From NCBI GenBank assembly GCA_037447655.1, contig JBBHKE010002506.1:239152-303151 (forward strand): a stretch of DNA of 64,000 nt. The letters are read 5' to 3'. The stretch's first letter is position 1. Every line of letters starts with the position of its first letter. Shown here piece by piece: positions 33,198-42,247 of the stretch. Below the pieces are notes generated by a model, which saw nothing but the letters and a program-made list of their open reading frames with translations, was not told where the DNA came from and searched no databases. The position numbers were made by a program, and so were the translations under genes. This DNA comes from Zygnema cylindricum (Eukaryota; Streptophyta; Zygnematophyceae; Zygnematales; Zygnemataceae).

Positions 33198-33712
33198 TGT
33201 TAGATTGGCATGTGAATGTCGGTTCAATACGGGGTAGAATGTGATACGTCACACTCAAAGTTGCCTTAAACAAATAAGAACGGACCCGCCAGGCTTTACA
33301 TCGAGCCAGTGGCACAGTGGTTAGTTCGCTGACAGCTGTTGTTAGAGTACCCAGGTTTGAGCCCTGGCCGGCTCACTTTTCCCTAGTATGGGACATATCG
33401 AATCCCAGATTTCACGGAAATCAACATGGTATCAAAGTCAGCGGGATTGCGTATGGTGTGACCGTCTTCCCTGTGAGAGGGGGTGTTGGATTAGCATGTG
33501 AATGCCGCTTTAATACGGGGTAGAATGTGATACTTCACACCCAAAACGGCCTAAATAAAATAGGTACGAATCTGCCAGGCTCTAAATCGAGCTGCTGGTA
33601 CAATGCTTAGTGGACGAAAAACTCAAGTTAGAGGTCCCACCTTTAAGCTCTGGTCGACTCACTTTTCTTTAGTATATGACAAATTGAATCTCGGATTTCA
33701 CGAAAATCAACA
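33198..33712 (+). mobile_element. TRIM (miniature LTR retrotransposon) with tRNA-like LTR
   Basis: A complete 515-bp element: LTR of 229 bp (33198-33426, TGTTAGATTGG to ATCAACA), an internal part of only 57 bp, then an LTR of 229 bp (33484-33712, TGTTGGATTAG to ATCAACA). The internal part begins with TGGTATCAAAGTCAG, complementary to the 3' end of initiator tRNA-Met with two changes, and ends with the purine tract GTGAGAGGGGG abutting the second LTR. The target duplication TCATG is exact (33193-33197, 33713-33717). There is no coding capacity, so proteins must come from other elements. The first LTR contains a full-length tRNA-like sequence. Confidence 0.9.
33303..33374 (+). ncRNA. tRNA-like cloverleaf in the TRIM LTR
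   Basis: These 72 nt can fold as a tRNA. Acceptor stem GAGCCAG pairs with CCGGCTC (6 of 7). The D arm follows. The anticodon stem CTGAC/GTTAG (5 pairs, one G-T) has the 7-nt loop AGCTGTT. A 5-nt variable loop comes next. The T stem CCAGG/CCTGG (5 of 5) has the loop TTTGAGC. The A box TGGCACAGTGG (33310-33320) and B box GGTTTGAGCCC (33354-33364) fit pol III promoter consensus. Position 33 is G, not T, and position 37 is T, so a working tRNA is unlikely. The second LTR (about 33590-33661) has a decayed version. Confidence 0.7.
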
Positions 33713-33717
33713 TCATG

Positions 33718-36700
33718 ACCTCGAACATAAGTCTCTCTTCGAGAGCTTCATTCAGAGAATTGGAAGAGATAGACTAACACAATCTACATGCAGGATCCCG
33801 AAGAGGGGTTGCCAAGGAAATCTGCCGCAGATAACGTTCAAACATCTGCAGATCCCGAAGTTCGAAGCACAAAGCGATGGGATGCCATCTTGTGAAAGAT
33901 AGAAGAAGCGGTCAGAAAGGACGAGGAAGCGGTCAAAAAGGACGACAATGACGACAACGAAGCTCAAATCCCTCACACAGAGAACCGAAGCAGCAAATAG
34001 GCGTGCTACACGGTTAGATCTAAAAAGGTTGGAGCAACAACTAGAATCAATCATCGCTAACGCAAGACAAGCACCAGCAGCTCAAAAATGAGCATTCGTA
34101 GAGAAAAAGACTCTAAAACAGAAGACCTTTCACGTCAAAAAAAGACAAACACAAGATCTCACCAGCAGAGTCACTCACCTCAAAAGGACGTAAGTACATA
34201 GTCTTACAAAAAAGGAGTTCGAAAAAAGGTGTTGTAGAGAGACACCACGCTTCAGGTGTCATCGAATGACATCACACCAAGCAAATTCGCCTCGGAAAGG
34301 CTGGAGACGACAAAAGAGGAAACATGCAGAGATGTCACCAAGAGTGCTCCAAAACAAATAAGCACTCATCATTAGCAACCCCCAAGGAGGACGAGATCGA
34401 TATCTTGCAAGTAAACCAAGAACGCCATCAGTTAAGCAAAGAAATGGGAGATAGATCGCACACTAGTCATGCATGTTGATACAGGAAAACATGTGACAAC
34501 CGAAACCAACACCCTGGAACAACCATTTCAAAGTGTCTTTGCAGGTGTGTCAAACATGACTTCAACAGACACAGAAAATCAAATGCATGATAAGAAAGAA
34601 GAAAAAATGGAATAAAATTCAGAATCTTACCTAAAGAATCATGAAACGGAGAAAGGCAATCCTAAGCGAGATAATAAAAGAGGTGGTAGTCAATAGAGAA
34701 CAAAAAACATTCTCATAGTCATTGTCGGGCTAGGTAGCACAAACAGAGTCCTAAGAACTAGCTCCAATGACAAGATAGTCCAACATTTGCATAGAGAGAG
34801 AGGATCAAAAATCAATTTTCTGACAGCAAAAACAATGATAGGAAAAACCATAGAGAAAGTGGAATAATGATAGAGAAATCCGAAGACAACAAACCACATG
34901 CTAGACATCTCATAGAAACCAAGAGTCTAGTGGACTTTTGCAGCAGAAGCATTGGTGAGAAAGGGGTAGAATGAAGAAAAAAAAAGAAAAAAAAACATTA
35001 CATACAAAAAAAAAAAAAAAAAGATGCAAAACAGTGGGAGGAAGGACAAAGAGTCAAAAGTTAGAGAAGTGAACTTATTCATTTGCACATACACCATCGC
35101 AAGTACAGCTGAGAGGCTTAGCATGAGTCATCAACCAATATTCTCCAATGCCCGCCTACATTGATTGGAGGAAGACTGCTTTGGCATCCGAAGTTCAGAA
35201 AAACTTGTCAAAAAAGCCACAAGAGAAAGCAGGAAAAGATAGCAAGCCATCAACATTGGTGTCAAATTCGACACAAGAGCCGAAAGGAAACAAAAAGGAT
35301 CAGGGAGGACTCAAGCAGGAGTTAGATCAGAGGAGCAAAAAAAAATTGAACAGCTCAGAGAGTCTTCGAACATTTGCATCACACGGTGGGAAAAATGTCC
35401 CAAAAGAGGCGATTCGTGTCTTACCTCAAGCATGGAGGACATGGCAGAATAAGATGGAGAGCGGAAAGAAACTAGTTGGCTGTCTTAATGCCTCATCCCT
35501 TGGAGATGGAGGAAGTGGACCTGCACACAAAGGGCCACAAGCGACTTCAAAGGTCAAAATCAGGAAATCCAAATATCTACCATGAAACATTCAAATGGAG
35601 AAGAATGGAGAGCATGAGGTAAAAGCCGAGAAAACTCTTAGCTTAGATTTGGTGCTTGTAAAGAAGCAAAGGAATGTGATAAATCTAAAGGGAGAATCGG
35701 CGGATAAATTACCTTATAGTTAGACGATAGTGGGAGATTCAGGATCTCCTCCACTATGTATTTCACAAAAATCCACCGAGTTCATCACCAAATCTGCGAG
35801 CAAAGAAACCCAGATGTCAGAGGAGGTGAAAGAGGATAGAGTACTGAAATACAAATCATTTAGAGATACGTTGGTTGGAAATTATACAGAAAGAAAAACT
35901 GCTAAGCAAACAGTCAAAGAAGGGGAAAATAACACTCACCTTCATGAAGAAAATCTAGAGGTTCAGACTCATCCACATTCGAGTCCACGCGCCTAGCAGG
36001 TGCGAACGGAGGGACGAGCCATAACAAAAGCAGCAGAACGCGTGGAGGAGAAGAGGAAGAAAACCTAACCCTAATTCCTAACCCTACTTTAATGTCCATT
36101 TATAGCTTTCAGATTGCCTAAAAATAGATTGGAGAGCAGGTGGCAGCTTCAAAGAGAAAATGGAATGGAAGGAAACGAGGAGCAATACCTTCGGGAAGTA
36201 AACTGAAAGAAAAAAGGAAAGCACTAAAGAAAGTCAAAAGGGGAGAAGGAGAATTTAGAGAGGAGGAGAGAGGACTACAAGCAGCAAACAGGGATAATTT
36301 AGAGAATTGTTCCAAAGCTAGAGAGGTGGGCATAAGTATGGTTGATGCCAACTCAAAAGATGATTTCGTACTCATTGATGGTACCTTCCTTAAATCGCGA
36401 AAAAGGTAAATGATCGAAATTCAACCCTCAGTTTTGACCATCCATTCAAATCTAATCGTACCTCAAAATACGGAGAAGTCTGGGTCAAATGAGACTTCGC
36501 CATTTGCGCCGCCGGAAACGCATACGGCGTCATGACAAGTTTCGTCGTGAGCAACGCCATATTGGGCGACGAGTCATACGTGAAACGTAGGATTGGCGAC
36601 AACCACGGGACGTTGAAATTTGCGATCGCAATCTACGTCATTGAGCCAAAATCAAGGAACAGCGAACGCCGTTCGATTTCACTGACAAATTTCACGCAAC

Positions 36701-37177
36701 TACATCGAGATTTTTCAACAGACGAGGACCACCCTTAATTATCAATTGTCGAGGATCATCCAATTGGCAATGAACGAGGTCCATTGGAGGAGACGTTAAA
36801 ACTCACACTTAAAATATCGAATCCACGGTCTTGGATTTTTACAAAACCAGAGATCAACGGACGTGGGAATCTCGCGCTCACATATCCAACAAATGAGATC
36901 CACATGTCTAATGACGAGGGAATCGCATCGGATTCCAAAGTTTACATGAAAAACTTGTCAGCGTGCGACGAAACATTTTCAAATGCAAAAGTAGGAGGAA
37001 ATTTTGAACCTTCCAAATTTCACGCTATACAGGTTCCCAGTTCGAAAAAATACGCGGCAATTTCCACTAGCATGGATCAGTGCGACTTTTGTATTTACGG
37101 GCAACTTCGAATCGACCCAAAATTATTTCAAAGCAATCTTCTACGCGAACACATATCGCCGCAAACTCGAGTGGGAG
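33718..37177 (+). other. Element E internal region, right
   Basis: A purine-rich stretch holds several open frames without known domains: 35148-35585 (145 codons, Lys/Ser-rich), 35730-35996, 36140-36409 (Lys/Arg-rich, bipartite basic runs) and 36784-37245, the last running into the LTR. An A-rich run lies at about 34975-35022. No reverse transcriptase, integrase or knuckle was found. It may be degraded gag plus non-coding DNA. Confidence 0.4.
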
Positions 37178-37723
37178 TGTTGATTTTATTTGGGATTTTG
37201 GGCAATATTGGGTACCGCCGATTTTGTGTGACCAACTTCACATAGTGGAACAATACTATTTGTAAAAATAGACGTTGGAATTTAGACGACATGGAGTTAA
37301 CCATTATGACAATCATGCAGTTGTACATATTCAGGTTGAAGTGAACAAACATGCGTAGGCATCATTTCATTGGACCATATACAAATAAGCACTCAGAAGA
37401 GACAATAAAATATCCTTCATCCATTAATGTTAAAACAAACACTACAATATGATCAAGTAAGACAAGAATAGAGTTCGACTGTATTCAAAAGTAATTTGTA
37501 ACACTTTTTCCTGAGAGGACCATATATTAAAGTTACGGATTTCGTGTACTTTTATTTTGTCTATTTGTCTTCTTTATTTGTTTGTTACGCATATCCCTCC
37601 CTAATCTTTTTTATCTCTCGTATCTAGCTATTTACATGTGGCCGGTCAAAGCTTTCCGTGGCTACGAGAATCTTTTCCCGTTAGCTCGGATACCCAACCC
37701 AGAGCGACAGGTTACAATGCTCA
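37178..37723 (+). repeat. 3' LTR of element E
   Basis: It starts TGTTGATTTTATTTGGGATT and ends near AATGCTCA, matching 31805-32418. Immediately beyond it the gag of element D resumes. Confidence 0.78.
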
Positions 37724-38005
37724 AACATAAAGTTCGACTAGATTTTCTGGAAATAGGAATTTCAACCATAATTCACATTACAAACAATATGATAGGTGTG
37801 TCTATTGTTTTGGTCAATGCCATCTTTTCTGGTTGTGTCCAGTATTTATAAAAGCGTGTGAAATATGATATTATCGTGCGGAATGGAAGGTGCGACAGGA
37901 GGATTCATCATCAAAATTGCAGGCATAAAAATTGGCGGTTAAAACTTTGACGTTCTTTGCAATCGACAAGACGCCACAAGACAAACAAGCAGAAGAAAAA
38001 ACATT
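37724..38005 (+). pseudogene. Element D gag, zinc-knuckle part
   Basis: The translation has RCVYCFGQCHLFWLC, a C-x2-C-x4-H-x4-C knuckle that binds nucleic acid, followed by a degraded basic stretch. It continues the gag broken at 31804. Confidence 0.7.
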
Positions 38006-38371
38006 GTGGTCAGATTTCCAGAATTAGATGATGATAAGTTCTTTGTACCTGGAAAAGATCTCATGGAAGGACATCAAGAGAATCGGTGGATTATGGACTC
38101 CGGGTGCTCCTCCCGGATGTGCGGCAATTGGGCTTACTTCAAAACCCTTACTCTAATTCCCACTCGTTGGATTTTTTACGCGGATGACAACCGTGTGGAG
38201 GCTACGCCAAAGGGAAGTGTGGAGTTAGCATGTAACATCAATGGTCAGATTGTAAAGAGAATCTTACATGATGTTCTCTATATTCCAAAATTGAAGAAAA
38301 ACTTGTTTTCCACTTCAGTAACAAAAATGAAAGGATTTGAAATTTTGCAGAAAATGGGAAAAAGGTTGTAA
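38006..38371 (+). pseudogene. Element D protease
   Basis: A 121-codon frame has RWIMDSGCSSRMCGN (intact DSG active site), YADDNRVEATPKGSVEL and LHDVLYIPKLKKNLFS, the usual Copia protease layout. It would process the polyprotein. The frame ends after MGKRL by a shift into the pre-integrase part. Confidence 0.85.
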
Positions 38372-39400
38372 GCAAAGATAGAAGAGCAGCCTTTGTAGGA
38401 ACTCGAGGCCTAAACTTGTTATATCAGATGGACTTGGCTAATGAAATTGCCTTTGCATACTCCAGTGTCCTTGCGGAAAAAGTTTTGAGGCATAACAAAC
38501 TCGATCATGTTCATCATAAAAGGCTTGATAAAATAGTAAAACAAAATATGATAGAAGGTGTCAAATTAAGACAAAAAGATTCTCGTGTTTATGATGTATG
38601 TGCTTTGGGAAAGCTTTATAAGCTGCCCTTACCTCAGGCACCGGATAACAAGGCCACAGATTTGCTGTAAATAATTCATTATAATGTATGGGGACCATCA
38701 AAAGTCCCTTCACTCTGTGGCAACCGATTTTTTGTCACTTTTACCGATGATTTTTCAAGTTATAGCAAATTTTACTTTATGAAGGAGAAAAGGGAAGTGT
38801 TTATAGCAAATTTTGCTTTATGAAGGAGAAAACGGAAGTGTTTAATCACTTTAAGCATTTTCGGGTTTTGGCGAAAAAACTTCACGATAAGCCTTTTCTT
38901 TCTATTTGGTCGAACAACAGAGGTGAATATATTTCCAATGCATTTTTCAATATATATTTAAGAAAATGGTATCTCTCGTCAATTTACAGTTCCCTTTTAC
39001 TCCAGAGCAAAACGGAGTATCTGGAAGACTTAATCAAACTTTAACGGAAAATGCAAATTCTATGATGCTAAATAAAGGGACAGATTTTAAATTTTGGGGC
39101 GAGGCTTTATCTTGTGCTTCATATATTAGGAATACAATAGAAACTAGAGCAGTCCAAGGGAAAACACCCTATGAAGTGTTGACTGGAAAGAAACCTAATG
39201 TTAGTCACTTCCGGGTATTTGGTAGTAAATATTTTTTTTTAGATAATCGTCAAATTTCTAAGTTTAGTTTGAAATCTGTTCTCGAGATATTTATAGGATA
39301 TGATGAGTCCAAAGGCTAAATAGTATATAATACGGATAGGAAAACTCTTCAAGTTGCTATAAATATTCAAGTTAAGGAAAAGAGTCAATCGGTTAATGTT
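38372..39400 (+). pseudogene. Element D pre-integrase and integrase
   Basis: Pieces: LNLLYQMDL, VLRHNKLDHVHHKRLDKI, VYDVCALGKLYKLPLPQA, then HYNVWGPSKVPS, FVTFTDDFSSYSKFYFMKEK, SIWSNNRGEYISN, FTPEQNGVSGRLNQTL and FWGEALSCASYIRNTIETR. The first and second catalytic Asp codons are Asn (HYN; SNNRGEY). A 41-bp tandem duplication at 38761-38842 adds further damage. The end matches the TPYEVLTGKKPNVSHFRVFG motif of Copia integrases. Confidence 0.85.
38761..38842 (+). repeat. Tandem duplication, 41-bp unit, in D integrase
   Basis: The segment beginning TATAGCAAATTTTACTTTAT recurs at 38802 with two or three changes. It doubles the KFYFMKEK part of the integrase and shifts the frame. Confidence 0.8.
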
Positions 39401-39564
39401 TTTGGCATAATTGATTTTGAAAAAAAATGTCAAAATTAAAGAATATGTAATTTTTGAAAATCTTTCTCTTTCTTCTCCCACAATTTCTTTCTCAATGGAT
39501 GGAGGATCAACCCCTAAAGTTGTTTTGAACAATCCCAATGTTTAACCTGTATAACATACTGGAC

Positions 39565-39736
39565 ATCCTCGTCCTCCTCTACCTCAACGGACACGTACTT
39601 CTCCAACAATTTTTGCGTCAGATTTTCCGGGGGGAAGAAAGCAAAGTGGCATCCTCGTCCTCCTCTACCTCAACGGACACGTACTTCTCCAACAATTTTT
39701 GCGTCAGATTTTCCGGGGGGAAGAAAGCAAAGTGGC
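39565..39736 (+). repeat. Tandem duplication, 86-bp unit
   Basis: The unit starting ATCCTCGTCCTCCTCTACCT at 39565 is repeated exactly from 39651, ending GCAAAGTGGC both times. It lies in the integrase-RT linker. Lack of differences suggests it is young. Confidence 0.9.
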
Positions 39737-39769
39737 AGGCTGCGAGGTGAACAAGTGGAGCTTGCTCTA

Positions 39770-41220
39770 CTTTTTGCTAGTACGATGGAACCTGTCACCA
39801 TACAGGAGACTTTTTCATCTCCGGAAAAGAATGAATGGATTTTCGAAGTGAACGACGAAATGAAATCAATAATGGAGGCTCAACTTTAGGAGCTTGTTGA
39901 GCTTCCGCCGGATCGAAATGCAATCGCCTGTAAGTGGGTTTTTAAAGTTAAATTGAACACGAGCAATTATATTGAAAGATATAAGGCTCAGCTTGTTGCA
40001 AAATGCTATAATCAAAAGGAGGGAATTGACTATGAGAGACTTTCTCTCCGGTTGTCCAGTTTCCAACTATTAGAATTTTTTTGTCTTTAGCAACCATTGA
40101 GGATTTGGAATTACATCAAACGGATGTTAAGACGGCTTTCTTGCATGGAGACTTATAGGAAGTGATTTATATGAGGCAGCCTGAAATATATGCAAGGATC
40201 GGAAAAGAAAATATATTCTGTAAGCATATGAAAATCTTTGTACGGTTTGAAGTAGGCTCCACGTCAGTGGAATATGAAACTAGATGAGTTTCTAACTGGT
40301 CTCGATTTTGTAAAGATTAGTTCAGATCACTCAGTCTATATTATTGAAGGGGAAGATGGAATTATTTACATTGCGGTGTTTATAGATGATTTGTTGCTAC
40401 TATGTAAGTCATTAAATGAGATTAATAAAATAAAGGCATCATTGAATTCCAAATTTGAGATGAAAGTATATTCTTGGAAATCAAGTAGAAATAGATAGAG
40501 ATAGTAGAATAATCTATCTTCACTCAGTCTATATTATGGAAGGGGAAGATGGAATTATTTACATTGCGGTGTATAAAGATGATTTGTTGCTACTATGTAA
40601 GTCATTAAATGAGATTAATAAAACAAATGCAGCCTTGAATTCCAAATTTGAGATGAAAGATTTAGGAGAAACAGAGTATATTTTTAGAAATCAAGTAGAA
40701 ATAGATAAAGATAGTAGAATAATCTATCTAACGGAGCGGGAAACGATTAGGAATATGCTTGAAAAGTTTGGCATGTCAGAGGCAAAGGGAAGTGCCAATC
40801 CCATGGACGTTAAGCAAAAGATGGAAGGCATGGAGATCGATGGAGGAGTCATCTTTAATGGCACCTTAGAATCAAGGGAGGCAGATTTTATGACTACCAT
40901 TCCATACCAACAGATTGTAGACAGCCTAATCTACTTGATAAACTGCCCGAGGCCGAATATTGCGACAGCAGTTGGTGTTTTACGCCGAATTTTACAAAAT
41001 CCGAGGAGATCGGATACGGAGGCAGAAAATAGGGTTCTTCAGTGTTTTGCAGGGACACGGAATCTGCGACTTGCTCTCGCCAAAGATGAAGTTAAAACTC
41101 AAAATTGGAGTAATGCAAGCTATGGAGACATGCCAAGTCGCCGCTCCACCAGCGGATTGATTTTGCAATTGGAAGTGGAACAAAATTGGAAGTCGAACAT
41201 GTTGCTGGAGCAGCAAGTTT
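39770..41220 (+). pseudogene. Element D reverse transcriptase
   Basis: Pieces: KNEWIFEVNDEMKSIMEA, LVELPPDRNAIACKWVFKV, TAFLHGDL, then two copies of an active-site segment (AVFIDDLLLLCKS at about 40376 and AVYKDDLLLLCKS at about 40568), MKDLGETEYIFRNQVEIDKD, ETIRNMLEKFGM and NCPRPNIATAVGVL. It is a Copia RVT_2 enzyme with stops, shifts and a 193-bp tandem duplication over the catalytic motif. Confidence 0.85.
40328..40713 (+). repeat. Tandem duplication, 193-bp unit, over the RT active site
   Basis: CACTCAGTCTATATTAT at 40328 recurs at 40521, and both copies continue through the DDLLLLCKS codons to AATAATCTATCT. Copy 1 lacks a short stretch (DLGETE region) and copy 2 changes IDD to KDD, so the copies have diverged a little since the event. 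Confidence 0.88.
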
Positions 41221-41585
41221 GAGAAAGTCACAATGAATGTTAAATACATGGCAGCAAGCTCAGCTGTCAATGAGTTACTTTGGGTAAAGTCTCTCCTTCA
41301 AGAACTTCATTTCATACAATTTGGACCTCAAATAGTGTGGTGTGACAACCAGGCAGCTATAGCGATTACATCTAACCCAAGTCATCACTTCAAAAGCAAG
41401 CACAATGATATCAAGCTGCACTTTGTAAGGGAGAAGGTGATGAACTGAATTTTAAAACCCACTTATCTGCCAGATGAGAAGATGGTAGCAAATTTTATGA
41501 CTAAGCCTCTACTTGCACCTAAATTGCAATTTTGTAGAGAGGCATCTGGACTAAGTGGCTGAGATAGTCTAAAGCTTTATGGGAG
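41221..41585 (+). pseudogene. Element D RNase H end and polypurine tract
   Basis: The frame reads VKYMAASSAVNELLWVKSLL, VWCDNQAAIAITSNPSHHFKSKHNDIKLHFV, standard for Copia RNase H. A stop follows VMN, after which YLPDEKMVANFMTK is still readable. The purine-rich ATGGGAG at 41579-41585 abuts the 3' LTR. Confidence 0.85.
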
Positions 41586-42242
41586 TATTTTTTTAGAAAC
41601 CTTTAGTCCTCGGTATATCTTTAATGCGAGAAAGAGATTCAGGAATTAATCACTTTTGTTTACAGACTGAATTATAATAGACAGGTGTTGGTGTGGTATA
41701 TAACTCTAAATGGAGTACACATGCTTGGTACACTCCAGGGACACGTGTCAGTCCAAGACGGCGGACAGAGCCTACCGTCATTTTGGAAGTGAAATATTGA
41801 CTACGCAATCATGTTTGGTACTTATCACTTTGGCGGCAATCAGATCTAAGTTTGATGTAAATATTTCCGACTGATAGGGTTTAGGGTCTTTGTAGACTCA
41901 CTTATATTTATAGTACTTAGATTACTTTTGTAGGTAGGAATTCATTGTATGCAAAAATTGTGAAGCAATTTTTGGGGTTAATCAATTGTAATGATCATTG
42001 TGATCTTTTGGCAGAACTCGTTGGAATTTTGCATGTGTGTTCTTTGTGTTATTGTTTTCACTTTGGAAAATTTCTAAACCTAGTGTGTGTGTGGTTTGCT
42101 TGAGACTTAATTGTGAAGTTAGCAGTTTGTGGGTTTATTGTGAGAGTTTCTTACTGTGCGCCTATGTTGTTATTATGGCAATTATGGCAACTGCTTCTGC
42201 TTCTTCTACTTCTTCTGTGACACGAGTTGCCTTATTACAACA
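41586..42242 (+). repeat. 3' LTR of element D
   Basis: It starts TATTTTTTTAGAAACC (G of TG mutated) and ends TTACAACA, matching 30590-31233 along its length. The following ATCAA is the right target duplication. Confidence 0.85.
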
Positions 42243-42247
42243 ATCAA

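Larger units (their letters stand above)
31805..37723 (+). mobile_element. LTR element E without pol (LARD-like)
   Basis: Two related LTRs (31805-about 32418 and 37178-about 37723) start TGTTGATTTTATTTG and enclose 4.8 kb with no protease, integrase or reverse transcriptase that I can recognise. It interrupts the gag of element D. A half-tRNA-like primer site (GATATGGGGCCCAA at 32421-32434) follows the first LTR, with one extra G. A TRIM sits inside. I could not find a clean target duplication (left GCGTA, right AACAT), so the outer ends need alignment. The class, large retrotransposon derivative, is an inference. Confidence 0.75.
30590..42242 (+). mobile_element. Copia element D, degenerate, carrying LARD-like element E
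   Basis: Two LTRs (30590-31233 and 41586-42242) begin at aligned positions and end TTACAACA. The flanks are ATCAT (30585-30589) and ATCAA (42243-42247), a target duplication with one change. Gag, protease, integrase, reverse transcriptase and RNase H follow in Copia order. Gag is split by element E (31805-37723). Without E the element would be about 5.7 kb. Three tandem duplications, stops and frameshifts disable it. Confidence 0.88.

Noticed and set aside
33303-33374. Functional tRNA gene
   Set aside because: The fold and promoter boxes are good, but it lies within a TRIM LTR, lacks T at position 33 and a purine at 37, has an acceptor mismatch, and the second LTR copy is decayed. Kept as tRNA-like sequence only.
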